Shown piece after piece: positions 15,364 to 22,315 of a stretch of DNA of 26,835 nucleotides (position 1 is the stretch's first letter; each line of letters opens with the position of its first letter). The DNA is from a virus. Where the stretch lies: the IMG/VR virus record IMGVR_UViG_3300021090_000094, positions 1 to 26,835 of that record; one strand, given 5' to 3'. Below the pieces are notes generated by a model, which saw nothing but the letters and a program-made list of their open reading frames with translations, did not search any database and had not been told where the DNA came from. A program made the position numbers and the translations under genes.

Positions 15364-16206
15364 TTACTCCTTGTAATATTGTTCAGTGTAAGACGCGCGC
15401 CACGAGGCGACGTCTTTGTGCTTGCGGCTTGGGCCGACGACCTTGGCGGCGAACTTGTCGCAGGCAGCCTTAGCGTCGGCGGGGAGATCGGCGTAGGTCT
15501 TGCCGGCGGTGCCGCTCGTAGCCCCTCTATTACCCCCACCGTTTCCAGCGGAAACCTTAGTCGTCCCACTAGGCCGTCCACCGTATTCTGCTTCCACCTT
15601 CTCGGCGACCAGATCGAGGAAGGCAGGGCCGGTTGCTGTCTCACCTGCCGCGCGAAGCTCTTGCTGAATCACTCCAGCTAGCGCTACCTTCCGCGGGTTG
15701 CTAACGAAGTCTTGATTCTTCTGGAACCAAGCTTGGACCTCGGGAGAGATAGCGGGGCGTTCAACAATGGGCGGCTTACGTTCTTCCTCCCCACCTGCCT
15801 CTTTATTCGCCGCGTTCAATTGACCAAGCTTATCCGTAAGCTCAGCCACTGCTTCGTGATCGCCCTCTCTAGACGCCACGGTCAATTCTGCCTTAAGTTC
15901 CTTCCGCGCCTGTTCCACTTGTTCCTTCACATCGTCGGCGTGTGAAGCTTCAAGTGTTTCGATCGTTGTCTGGGCAGCTTTGAGCGCACCAGCGAGACCG
16001 TCAAGCTTGGAATTGAGGTTGCCGACTTGACTGAGCAACCGTTCATTGTTCTTTTGCATTATAGGCAAGATCTGCCGCCCTTTTTCCACAAAGGCGGGCG
16101 CCTCGACCCAATGGGACTCGTCTCCCTTAAATTCCGCTTTCGGCAACCAGCCCATTGCTCTGGCTTCCTTCTCCGCCTGTTGCTGTACTTCTGCTTCGTC
16201 AGCCAT
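15364..16206 (-). CDS. Scaffolding protein
   Basis: 280 residues with a GGAG site. The N-terminal part has the familiar opening KEARAMGWLPKAEFKGDESHWVEA (residues about 13-36, cited in pieces: AMGWLPKAEF and SHWVEAPAFVEKGRQILP). This is followed by a long coiled coil (residues about 50-150, rich in Glu, Lys, Ala, Leu) and then a PAISPEVQAWFQKNQDF helix. The C terminus is Gly/Ser-rich then basic (AAKVVGPSRKHKDVASWRAS), like the capsid-binding tail of phage scaffolds. The GWxPKxEF--D---W--A---V--G lead is typical of podophage scaffolds. It lies between the GroES-like gene and the capsid block. No protease motif is present. Confidence 0.85.
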   Translation of the reverse strand: MADEAEVQQQAEKEARAMGWLPKAEFKGDESHWVEAPAFVEKGRQILPIMQKNNERLLSQVGNLNSKLDGLAGALKAAQTTIETLEASHADDVKEQVEQARKELKAELTVASREGDHEAVAELTDKLGQLNAANKEAGGEEERKPPIVERPAISPEVQAWFQKNQDFVSNPRKVALAGVIQQELRAAGETATGPAFLDLVAEKVEAEYGGRPSGTTKVSAGNGGGNRGATSGTAGKTYADLPADAKAACDKFAAKVVGPSRKHKDVASWRASYTEQYYKE

Positions 16207-16209
16207 GAC

Positions 16210-16524
16210 TTACTCCTCGATTTGACAGAATATATCTCTGTCGTTGACGAGCCGATAAAGCTTTCCATCTTTCGGCCCCTGGGCTACATAGCCCGCCATC
16301 TTAGTTACAATCACCTTATCGCCCGGCTTAGCGCGTGGTTCTTTCTCATCTTCCCAAGCGGAACTTCCAGCTTCGATCACAAGTGCTCTTTGCTCCATGA
16401 TAGAGGAGTTCCTCCGCACGCTGTCTGGAATATGAATCGTGCTGGCTTGAAGCTCCTCCAGCTCAATCATCTGTACCAGCACCGCGCGGCCCTTAGGCCT
16501 CAATCCACTCAGATTCTCAGCCAT
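16210..16524 (-). CDS. Phage-encoded GroES-like (Cpn10) co-chaperonin
   Basis: 104 residues. The layout follows the Cpn10 fold: LRPKGRAVLVQMIELEE (first strands), TIHIPDSVRRNSSIMEQRA (mobile-loop region then strand), LVIEAGSSAWEDEKEPRAKP, then PGDKVIVTKMAGYVAQGPKD and the closing LYRLVNDRDIFCQIEE, which matches the common end of GroES (Y-LV-E-DI-A-IE). The hydrophobic I-x-I-P of the mobile-loop edge is present. Phages such as T4 (gp31) supply such a cap to fold their capsid protein with host GroEL; a similar role here is inferred. It lies between portal-side genes and scaffold, and its start overlaps the preceding gene by eight bases with an AAAGGAGAG site. Confidence 0.8.
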   Translation of the reverse strand: MAENLSGLRPKGRAVLVQMIELEELQASTIHIPDSVRRNSSIMEQRALVIEAGSSAWEDEKEPRAKPGDKVIVTKMAGYVAQGPKDGKLYRLVNDRDIFCQIEE

Positions 16525-16768
16525 CTTCCATCTCTCCTTTTAGTTGCTCGAAGTTCATCTCTTGAAGGAACTTATATGCCTGGGCCTGCCCGATTGCGGC
16601 GGCGTTCCTTAGCATCTGTTCATCCTTTGATAGTTCTAGCACAATGCCATCCTCCCATCTATCCTTCAGCTCCTGTCGCTTGCGCCGAAGAGCCTCGCGA
16701 ATTACCTCCGTTACCGGGTCTTCCAGCCATGAGAGAAACATCTCCTCCGTTACGTTCAGCTTGGGCAT
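16517..16768 (-). CDS. Small conserved protein overlapping the portal gene end
   Basis: 83 residues with ATG preceded by GGAGCTAAGAG, the best local start. It overlaps the last 110 bases of the portal gene in another frame. The protein is helical: KLNVTEEMFLSWLEDPVTEV, REALRRKRQELKDRWEDG, LELSKDEQMLRNAAAIGQAQ. I recall small genes of this type directly after phage portal genes, with the FxxWLExPVTxxxxxAL opening, without a function. The C terminus overlaps the next start by eight bases. Because the portal tail is low-complexity there (Gly, Ser, Asn), selection probably favours this frame. Confidence 0.8.
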   Translation of the reverse strand: MPKLNVTEEMFLSWLEDPVTEVIREALRRKRQELKDRWEDGIVLELSKDEQMLRNAAAIGQAQAYKFLQEMNFEQLKGEMEDG

Positions 16769-18761
16769 CTCTTAGCTCCATTATCTTAATCGCAGCGTCG
16801 ATTCGTTTCATAAGCACTTCATCCTTGGATTTCAACATTCCAAGCATTGCGTTGAGCATTCCTACTTTACGATCCTGAACATCGCCGGCTGTATCAAGCC
16901 GCGCTTGCTCAAGATCACCCATGATCTTCATGATTTCAGCGTTATTCATCCGCTGCTCTTCCATCAGCGCCATGACGAACTTCTGCTTCTCAAAGCCGAG
17001 CCAGAGGTTCTCGGTTTGGGCCTTGAGCTCAGCGATGGAGAGCTTGATGTCCTTCGGCATGCCAGTTTTCTTGATTCCAGGGTAGATCTGGTCGATCCCG
17101 TCGATCTTGATAGCCTTGAGGTAGCGGCGTTCTACAGCTTCAACATCGTACCCAGGAGTCTGCATGGCGGCAGCTTTTAGCATCTGCGCCTGCGCCATTT
17201 GCATCTGTTCGGAGGTTACATTCGGGTCGGCGGCAGGGGCGACTTCATCTGGGTTGCCAAGATAATCCTCTCTCAGCACCACGACGCCCTGACCAAAGGA
17301 TTTCCTCCGCGGCATGTGGATACCGTTGAGGATATAGCCCTTCTTGAACTCCTCTTTCATACAGCGCCAGACTCGCTTGAATACGCCGGAGTAGATCCGT
17401 GAGCCTTCTTGGATCATTGAGCGGGTGGTCTCGGCGGGAGTGTTCTGTCCAGTAGATTCTCCCACCATTGGATCGGTAGTTCCACTAATCCGCTGGACGT
17501 AGTTGATTAAGAGGCTCAGTAGCTGGAACAGGACTGCGTTCGGCTCTCTAACCGGAAGGGGGACAAGAGATTTACTGAGATCCTCGCCGCCCGAGTCCAC
17601 ACGCTGCCAGCCAAAGGGCTGGAATGTGTAGGTGCCGCCGCGAAGCTTCGCGCCACGCCCGAGGAAGCCGCCGGCTGTAATACTCATCGTCCCGGCGTCT
17701 ACGAGTTGGTTGATGATGGAGTTCGTTGATTCGTTAAGCGGACCGAGTAGTACCCCAAAGCCCACATCATATATCCCTCCATCTGGCGATGGAATGAAGG
17801 AATACTTAGTGAAGTATTGCAGCGCACGGATGGAGATAATCTCCCCGCTCTTCGTCCGTTCTATATCTTCAGGTCGGTCAAAGCCAGTAACGATGCGGAG
17901 GACACAGCCAGTTGTCTGCTCAACTGTGATGATATAAGGCTCTGCATACCCATCATTATCCAGATCGAGATCAACGTGCTGTTCCAGACCTATAAACGGC
18001 GTAGTCTGATCCGTCTGTGGAGGGGTCATGCCTCTGCGATTGTCCCTCTGAGCCTCACTCGCACCTGTAGGCGCCGGGGCAGGCTGTTGATACCAAGCTT
18101 CTTCGCTGATATCCCGAAACACTTTACGCTTAATCCTCGAATGGATCTCATTGCGGAAGAAGGGGATGATGTGGGTCTTACGGGGGCAGGACTCTACGCT
18201 CTTCGCGTAGTAGTCCAGAACCAGGTCCTGCGCCAGAACGGTCTCGTCTACCTTATGGCCCTTATCGGCGTCGTAGTAAGACTTCGTGAATACCGTTCCG
18301 ACGATTGGGAGGTTGATTAAGAGCCTATCCTTCTCTTCCTCCCAAGCCTTATCTTCCTCCAGCACCTGCCAGCTCATGTGCATGGAGATGCGCTGAGCGC
18401 GGGCTGTTTTCTCTCCTGTAGGATCGTCGCCGATGATCCTACACTTTACTAGCTCGGCGCCGACTAACAGCGCAGGATAGGCGCGGGAGTGGAAGCTAAG
18501 AGCCGCGATGGTAATTAGAGGAAAGGCGATATTCGAGCACCCCGCCCAAGGGAAATTCTTATCCCGCTGCACCTGCATAGCAAGGTCCATTGCGCTTTGC
18601 GTGCGGCGCTCCCACTTCGCGCGGGAGGCTTTGTCGAGCTTGAATCCATCGCTTACACATGTGCCAATGCGATCAAGGTCGGTCTTGGAGAAACGATCAC
18701 AGAGGTTCGGGGACTTAATCACATCGTCATCGAGGGTGATATACTGGTCGAGGGTGAGCAT
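16659..18761 (-). CDS. Portal protein
   Basis: 700 residues, long like the P22-type portals (725). The protein has the opening LCDRFSKTDLDRIGTCVSDG, then RDKNFPWAGCSNIAFPLITI (the W-G-SN--FPL signature of these portals), and later VGFGVLLGPLNESTNSIINQ, ISGTTDPMVGESTGQNTPAE and MIQEGSRIYSGVFKRVWRCM in the clip-to-stem region. The C-terminal 130 residues are helical (ELKAQTENLWLGFEKQKFVM) and may form part of a barrel. The final 40 residues are Gly/Asn/Ser-rich and overlap the next gene. It follows TerL by two bases with AGGA upstream. Twelve copies form the channel for DNA packaging in the family. Confidence 0.88.
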   Translation of the reverse strand: MLTLDQYITLDDDVIKSPNLCDRFSKTDLDRIGTCVSDGFKLDKASRAKWERRTQSAMDLAMQVQRDKNFPWAGCSNIAFPLITIAALSFHSRAYPALLVGAELVKCRIIGDDPTGEKTARAQRISMHMSWQVLEEDKAWEEEKDRLLINLPIVGTVFTKSYYDADKGHKVDETVLAQDLVLDYYAKSVESCPRKTHIIPFFRNEIHSRIKRKVFRDISEEAWYQQPAPAPTGASEAQRDNRRGMTPPQTDQTTPFIGLEQHVDLDLDNDGYAEPYIITVEQTTGCVLRIVTGFDRPEDIERTKSGEIISIRALQYFTKYSFIPSPDGGIYDVGFGVLLGPLNESTNSIINQLVDAGTMSITAGGFLGRGAKLRGGTYTFQPFGWQRVDSGGEDLSKSLVPLPVREPNAVLFQLLSLLINYVQRISGTTDPMVGESTGQNTPAETTRSMIQEGSRIYSGVFKRVWRCMKEEFKKGYILNGIHMPRRKSFGQGVVVLREDYLGNPDEVAPAADPNVTSEQMQMAQAQMLKAAAMQTPGYDVEAVERRYLKAIKIDGIDQIYPGIKKTGMPKDIKLSIAELKAQTENLWLGFEKQKFVMALMEEQRMNNAEIMKIMGDLEQARLDTAGDVQDRKVGMLNAMLGMLKSKDEVLMKRIDAAIKIMELRDAQAERNGGDVSLMAGRPGNGGNSRGSSAQATGAEG

Positions 18762-18763
18762 GC

Positions 18764-20239
18764 TCAGTATCCTGTCACCAGCGAGCGACCGTCGCGGCCT
18801 GGACCTCTACGCCGACGATTCATCTCTCGAATGCTAAGTTCCTCTTCCTCCATGAAATCTTCATCCTCTACCACCGCTGCATAATTCTCGAAGCCGATGG
18901 CGAGGAGGGAAGTGGAGTCGAACTGATCATCCAGCCGCGCCTGAGAGGCGCCCGTAAAGCGGAGGAGTTCGGCTTCATATCCAGGATACCATTCAGCATT
19001 CTTATCAAAGCGTACCATCCCCGCGCGCATGCGTTTTTGTAGAGTGCGGCCCCGGGAGGCTTTATCCTTGATCGAGGGGATCTCAAAGATGTTGATTATA
19101 ACATCTCGAAGCTGCATCTCGTTAAACACCATTGTCTTGACTGCATTCCAGATCACGCCGGCTTCTACGAAGAATATCTCAGGCTGCCAGCGGGTCTGGA
19201 TGGAGAACATTTCCTCGATCCAGTCAGGGGAGTCCCAACGATCCACTCGCTGGTCGATGATGTGGGTGAGGTTGAGGGAGCACTTGCCGCCGATGGTGAA
19301 AGAGGTTCGGTTGCCGATGTCGGCCTTAGAGACTGCGAAGTCGGCGGCTGCGTAGATCCGCTTCTGCCGCTCATAGTCCGCGGGCTGCATGGGGAGGAAG
19401 TCACCCTTGCGGAGGTAAGCTTCAGCATTGTCTTGGGGATCGTTGAGGAATTCTTGGGAATAGCCGCCCGAGTCACCATCCTCAATGAACTCGTGCCTTC
19501 GCCCGCGAAGGCGCTTCTCATCCCAGGCTTCAGGCCAGAGGATTTGAGAGAAATCGTCGAAGGAATGATGGGCCTTGAAGAACAGTGAACGCCATGTCTT
19601 ATTCTTCTGCAGCCGGGCGAGGAGAGAATCTTCGTGGAGGATTGTCCCGTGAACCCGGATGCGACCGCGGCGGCTGAGCGCTTGGCGGGCGGCCCGGAAG
19701 AACCAGCGACGGAACTTAGATCTCCGGTCCTTGTTCTCTACTTGCTCATCATCCTCCATATCGTCGCAAACGAGGAGATTAGGCCGCTTCCCGTTCCACA
19801 TCTTGCCGCGAATCTTCTGCTCAGCGCCGCGGGCGAGGATGCGGAATCTATGCCCATCGTCCATCTTGACGATCAGATCAGTCTGTGAGTCCCTCTCTAC
19901 CTCAGAGACCCCGAATTCCTCTCTCAAATCATCGTTCTCCCTTACTTCCTCCACGATGTTCGAGAGTTGCTCAGCCGCGTTCTCCTCCGTAGAGCCGATA
20001 AGGATTACGTAATCGCTCACGCGGAACATTACTTCCGCGAGGATGAATGCGAAGGTGAAGGCTGTGGACTTAGCGTGGTCTCTGGGGGCGACGAGATCGA
20101 CTTGAGAGTAATCTGAAACGTACAGTTCCCAGCCAGTTCGATGAAACTCAGGTGTGGGGACTAATGCATCGTAGCGAGGGGAGAGGAAAGTCCCCGCGAA
20201 GGATTCTATGATCTCGGCTGTGAGCTTAATCGGTCTCAT
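18764..20239 (-). CDS. terL: Terminase large subunit
   Basis: 491 residues. The ATPase part has a Walker A variant APRDHAKST (51-59), Walker B PNLLVCDDMEDDE (153-165) and a motif-III-like HGTILHEDSL (197-206). The nuclease part starts with YAAADFAVSKADIGNRTSF (D300 as first metal ligand) and continues with IFFVEAGVIWNA. Length and order are normal for the family, which cuts concatemeric DNA and drives it into the procapsid through the portal. Its ATG overlaps the upstream stop (TAATG). The RDHAKST type of P-loop, with His in the middle and no Gly before Lys, is usual in many podo- and siphophage terminases. The packaging strategy (headful or cos) cannot be decided here. Confidence 0.92.
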   Translation of the reverse strand: MRPIKLTAEIIESFAGTFLSPRYDALVPTPEFHRTGWELYVSDYSQVDLVAPRDHAKSTAFTFAFILAEVMFRVSDYVILIGSTEENAAEQLSNIVEEVRENDDLREEFGVSEVERDSQTDLIVKMDDGHRFRILARGAEQKIRGKMWNGKRPNLLVCDDMEDDEQVENKDRRSKFRRWFFRAARQALSRRGRIRVHGTILHEDSLLARLQKNKTWRSLFFKAHHSFDDFSQILWPEAWDEKRLRGRRHEFIEDGDSGGYSQEFLNDPQDNAEAYLRKGDFLPMQPADYERQKRIYAAADFAVSKADIGNRTSFTIGGKCSLNLTHIIDQRVDRWDSPDWIEEMFSIQTRWQPEIFFVEAGVIWNAVKTMVFNEMQLRDVIINIFEIPSIKDKASRGRTLQKRMRAGMVRFDKNAEWYPGYEAELLRFTGASQARLDDQFDSTSLLAIGFENYAAVVEDEDFMEEEELSIREMNRRRRGPGRDGRSLVTGY

Positions 20240-20553
20240 TACGGCTCGTCGGGGATGATGGCTAAGAGGCCGACTTGCTGAAGCACCTGACTCAGGGACG
20301 TTGTAGCCGCGCAGATCAGTTCGTAAATCACGCCCAGAGTCCCCGCAGTAATATTCTGAGAGACCACCGCGCCTGATGTCGAATCCGCGCCAGATAGGAT
20401 CGCGGAAGGCGAAGCGTCCGTGCCCGAATAGACCGTGGCTGTAACAGTCGCGGAACTAATCGTTTCGCCGACTGCGAGATTGGAGCTGAAATCGAAGGAG
20501 TAAGTCTTCGTCTCGCCGACCAGCTTAGGAGGAAGGTCCGCACGGGTACTCAC
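20239..20553 (-). CDS. Small beta-sandwich protein (fibre-tail adaptor-like)
   Basis: 104 residues, starting at GTG overlapping the upstream stop (GTGA). The sequence has the pattern LVGETKTYSFDFSSNLAVGE, TISSATVTATVYSGTDASP and AGTLGVIYELICAATTS, a single immunoglobulin-like beta-sandwich. I associate the Y-FD-S--L--GETI pattern with small phage proteins annotated as fibre-tail adaptors, often found near terminase or head genes. There is no signal peptide. Its place between terminase subunits is unusual for a tail part and may mean a head-surface role. The family is a moderate guess. Confidence 0.7.
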   Translation of the reverse strand: MSTRADLPPKLVGETKTYSFDFSSNLAVGETISSATVTATVYSGTDASPSAILSGADSTSGAVVSQNITAGTLGVIYELICAATTSLSQVLQQVGLLAIIPDEP

Positions 20554-20783
20554 GCGTTAAGTTCCCTCTTTGCGCGCTTAAGCCCATCGCGATAGAGGCG
20601 CTCGGATGCGGCGGTATTACCCTCCATGCCGGCGGCTTCCATTTGCTTCAGTGAAGCAAGGCCGAGGGCCTTAGCACGGAGGAGGAAAAACTCGACAGTT
20701 CCGTCCTTGGGCTGGGAAGGGGTGCCCTGATTGAAGGCGCTTACCTCGGCCTGAAGCTGCTCGATGGCGAGACGGAGGCTCAT
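20550..20783 (-). CDS. Small helical phage protein, unknown function
   Basis: 77 residues: SLRLAIEQLQAEVSAFNQG, DGTVEFFLLRAKALGLASLK, then NTAASERLYRDGLKRAKREL. It is all-helical with two basic ends. The start overlaps the stop of the 21-codon gene upstream (TAATG) and its stop overlaps the next start (GTGA), so it is part of a tightly coupled run between the terminase subunits. I do not recognise a family. It may be a small adaptor or DNA-packaging accessory, but this is only position. Confidence 0.7.
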   Translation of the reverse strand: MSLRLAIEQLQAEVSAFNQGTPSQPKDGTVEFFLLRAKALGLASLKQMEAAGMEGNTAASERLYRDGLKRAKRELNA

Positions 20784-20848
20784 TAGTATCCTTTACCGCG
20801 CTTCCGACGAGGCGATCTCCGTGGGGGCATGGGGCCTCTCTTAGCCAT
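20783..20848 (-). CDS. 21-residue strongly basic micro-protein
   Basis: This short frame encodes 21 residues beginning MAKRGPMPPRR and ending in KRGKGY; nearly half are Arg or Lys, with three Pro and no acidic residue. Its ATG overlaps the stop of the upstream gene (TAATG) and its stop overlaps the next ATG in the same way, so ribosomes can pass from gene to gene. Such precise fitting on both sides is strong evidence for translation, although the product might be mainly a bridge. The composition suggests binding to nucleic acid. No family is known to me. Confidence 0.6.
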   Translation of the reverse strand: MAKRGPMPPRRSPRRKRGKGY

Positions 20849-21036
20849 TACGCAGCTCTCTTCGTCAGCATTACGTTGTCGTTATCGAGAAACAGCCTCG
20901 CTGTGAAACGACTTGCCAACTTCTTCGGGCCGTGCCGGCGCAGGAATTTTACCTGTCTCTCTAGCCACAGAAGCAATTGTCGGCGACCTACTTCGCTATT
21001 CGCTCCATGAACCACAAGTGTCGCTTTGCGTTTCAT
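20848..21036 (-). CDS. Small basic protein, unknown function
   Basis: The start is placed at the ATG at 21036, overlapping the upstream stop (ATGA), giving 62 residues; a GTG two codons earlier is less likely. The protein is basic: KRKATLVVHGANSEVGRRQ, LLLWLERQVKFLRRHGPKK, ASRFTARLFLDNDNVMLTK. It could bind nucleic acid, but there is no recognised motif. It belongs to the chain of coupled small genes between the terminase subunits. Confidence 0.65.
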   Translation of the reverse strand: MKRKATLVVHGANSEVGRRQLLLWLERQVKFLRRHGPKKLASRFTARLFLDNDNVMLTKRAA

Positions 21037-21221
21037 GAGCACCCCGCCATCTTCGCGTGCATCCGCACTGGTTCAGCATCAGTCGGCTTGCAGTCCTCTT
21101 GGCACTGTTCCGGGCTCATAGACATCAGCGCCCGGTCCTTGTACTCACCGCCGTAGGCACTATCAGCCGCGGGCGCCGGCTTGCTGGACGATTTCTGTGA
21201 CTTGTACGCCATCTTTGGCAT
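21033..21221 (-). CDS. Small protein overlapping the terminase small-subunit end
   Basis: 62 residues, with ATG preceded by AAAGGAACCTCG. It overlaps the last 59 bases of the upstream gene in another frame. The sequence is Lys/Ser/Pro-rich at the start (YKSQKSSSKPAPAADSAYGG) and continues as YKDRALMSMSPEQCQEDCKP and VRMHAKMAGCS. Three Cys are present (two in CxxxC). The ribosome site supports translation; function is unknown. Confidence 0.65.
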   Translation of the reverse strand: MPKMAYKSQKSSSKPAPAADSAYGGEYKDRALMSMSPEQCQEDCKPTDAEPVRMHAKMAGCS

Positions 21222-21747
21222 CGAGGTTCCTTTCTATACGTTGAGGCATTAAGGCAACCAGCCGCTGGGCTAGTCGTTCGAGACGATCTTGGGCGGCGGG
21301 CGGGGGAGGCGGAGCATTGCCGCCGATCCCGAGGGCTTTAGCGCCGAGTTCGGCGGCCCTAAGTGCCACATTATCACTTACCTGCGCGCCATTGAGCTTA
21401 GTCTGTAGCACATCAAGCGAGCGGATCACCAGCGCGCGGAAGCGCTCTTCTATCGTCGCGCGGATAAACGGATCAATCACCTCTTCCCGCCTTAGTGCCA
21501 TCTTTGCCTGAAACGCGTCGGAGGCGAGGATGTTAGAGATCCAGCCGGGAGTGTAGCCGAAGTGGGCGGCGAGCTTGTTCTGATCGAGCTGCGGCTGCTC
21601 GATAATCAAGTCTATCAAGGCATCATGGGTATAACTGCACTTTTGCAACACTCCCATCGTCGGCGCGTGGGAGGGCTCGCGGGCTTTCCCCACCAGTTCC
21701 TCTACCAGTCGATCGCCGGCTCTTAAAGCTTCGCCCGTAGGTGCCAT
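21163..21747 (-). CDS. terS: Terminase small subunit-like DNA-binding protein
   Basis: 194 residues if the ATG at 21747 is used. A helix-turn-helix is visible at about 38-76: SYTHDALIDLIIEQPQLDQN, KLAAHFGYTPGWISNILASD. It is followed by a long helical part (FIRATIEERFRALVIRSLDV, NVALRAAELGAKALGIGGNA) and a proline run (PPPPPAA), then a C-terminal helix. This order (HTH, oligomerisation helices, C-terminal tail) and the place at the head of the late operon fit a small terminase, which recognises the packaging site. The start is uncertain: the -10 box lies only five bases before the ATG, so the message is leaderless or a later start (GTG at VGKAREP or ATG at MGVLQKC) is used. Confidence 0.75.
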   Translation of the reverse strand: MAPTGEALRAGDRLVEELVGKAREPSHAPTMGVLQKCSYTHDALIDLIIEQPQLDQNKLAAHFGYTPGWISNILASDAFQAKMALRREEVIDPFIRATIEERFRALVIRSLDVLQTKLNGAQVSDNVALRAAELGAKALGIGGNAPPPPPAAQDRLERLAQRLVALMPQRIERNLDAKDGVQVTEIVQQAGARG

Positions 21748-21752
21748 CGTGC

Positions 21753-21761
21753 ATTATACCA
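21753..21761 (-). promoter_or_regulatory. Extended -10 promoter for the late operon
   Basis: The minus strand reads TGGTATAAT, a perfect -10 hexamer with the TG extension. No good -35 box lies 16 to 18 bases upstream, as is usual with extended -10 promoters. Transcription would start at or next to the ATG at 21747, giving a leaderless message. The same core with one change (TGGTATGAT) occurs before the gene at 24317. Confidence 0.6.
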
Positions 21762-22049
21762 CAACTGTCCTCTCAGGCATAGAGCGGGCGGCGGAACGAT
21801 GTTCTGGGCCAAATGGACCCCTATTATGGAACGATAAGAGGAGCCCGATTCCCCCAGGGCCAAAAAATGAGAAACTGCATTAAGCACTATTTCGCGTGGA
21901 GTAATTTTCCCCCCACCCCCTTGATTCGGGGCTAGGGGTCGGGTCAGTCGGGCGGGGACGACAGCCGGGCGGCGGGGGATGGTGTATGCTGCGGCGCGGC
22001 ATGATCGTGTATGCGTCGGGCTGCAGCGACACGTTGGGCCGCGCACCGG

Positions 22050-22067
22050 ACTGGTGCATTAACCAGT
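22050..22067. promoter_or_regulatory. Palindrome, possible operator
   Basis: ACTGGT and ACCAGT are perfect inverted copies around six bases (gcatta). The 18-base size with two half sites about one helical turn apart (centre to centre 12) fits a dimeric repressor site. The protein binding it is unknown. Confidence 0.45.
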
Positions 22068-22079
22068 TGATGATTCGAC

Positions 22080-22097
22080 GTGTCGGCGGCTCGACAC
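22080..22097. promoter_or_regulatory. GTGTCG palindrome, possible operator
   Basis: GTGTCG and CGACAC flank six bases (gcggct). Further single half sites GTGTCG lie at about 22203-22208 and, reversed (CGACAC), at about 22027-22032. Repeated half sites in a control region suggest a regulator binding here, but the arms are short. Confidence 0.45.
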
Positions 22098-22147
22098 ATT
22101 CATCCTCCCATCCAGTTCATTTATACCCCCATCAATATGACTGAACT

Positions 22148-22181
22148 GCCCAGAATTGTCACATTCGGCCCAGAATTGTCA
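22148..22181. repeat. 14-base direct repeat, two copies 20 bases apart
   Basis: GCCCAGAATTGTCA occurs at 22148-22161 and again at 22168-22181, an exact match with start-to-start distance of 20, about two helical turns. Two sites on the same face suggest cooperative binding of a regulator or replication protein. Only two copies are seen. Confidence 0.6.
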
Positions 22182-22282
22182 ATGAGTGACGTTGGCGGGC
22201 ATGTGTCGAGAACCTGACGGTAATGTAATCAATCAGTTACGATGGTGGGAACTAGGCACGGGGATTGCATGTCTATTAGGTG

Positions 22283-22298
22283 CGGGCAATGGTGCCCG
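22283..22298 (+). other. Leader hairpin before the first early gene
   Basis: CGGGCA and TGCCCG form a perfect six-base-pair stem with a four-base loop (atgg). It ends seven bases before GGAGG, the ribosome binding site of the gene at 22316, and might modulate initiation. Confidence 0.45.
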
Positions 22299-22315
22299 GT
22301 TAATGGAGGCTTGAT

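Larger units (their letters stand above)
21748..22315. other. Divergent intergenic control region
   Basis: These 568 bases separate the late operon (minus) from the early genes (plus). I see no gene with a ribosome binding site. The left half is G/C-rich with C and G runs (about 21905-21980). The right half carries two palindromes, a direct repeat and a leader hairpin, listed separately. I could not find a convincing plus-strand promoter, although both direct repeats include TTGTCA, close to a -35 box. Confidence 0.6.

Noticed and set aside
21723-22046. A 107-codon minus frame upstream of the terminase small-subunit-like gene
   Set aside because: It crosses the promoter and G-rich tracts, is Pro/Arg/Ser-rich, and overlaps the terminase start in another frame.
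22001-22135. A possible small plus-strand gene in the divergent region, starting MIVYASGCSD
   Set aside because: About 44 codons without a ribosome site. It runs through both palindromes and gives no recognisable protein.
22140-22260. A plus-strand sigma-70 promoter using TTGTCA as -35
   Set aside because: No acceptable -10 box lies 16 to 18 bases behind either TTGTCA copy.
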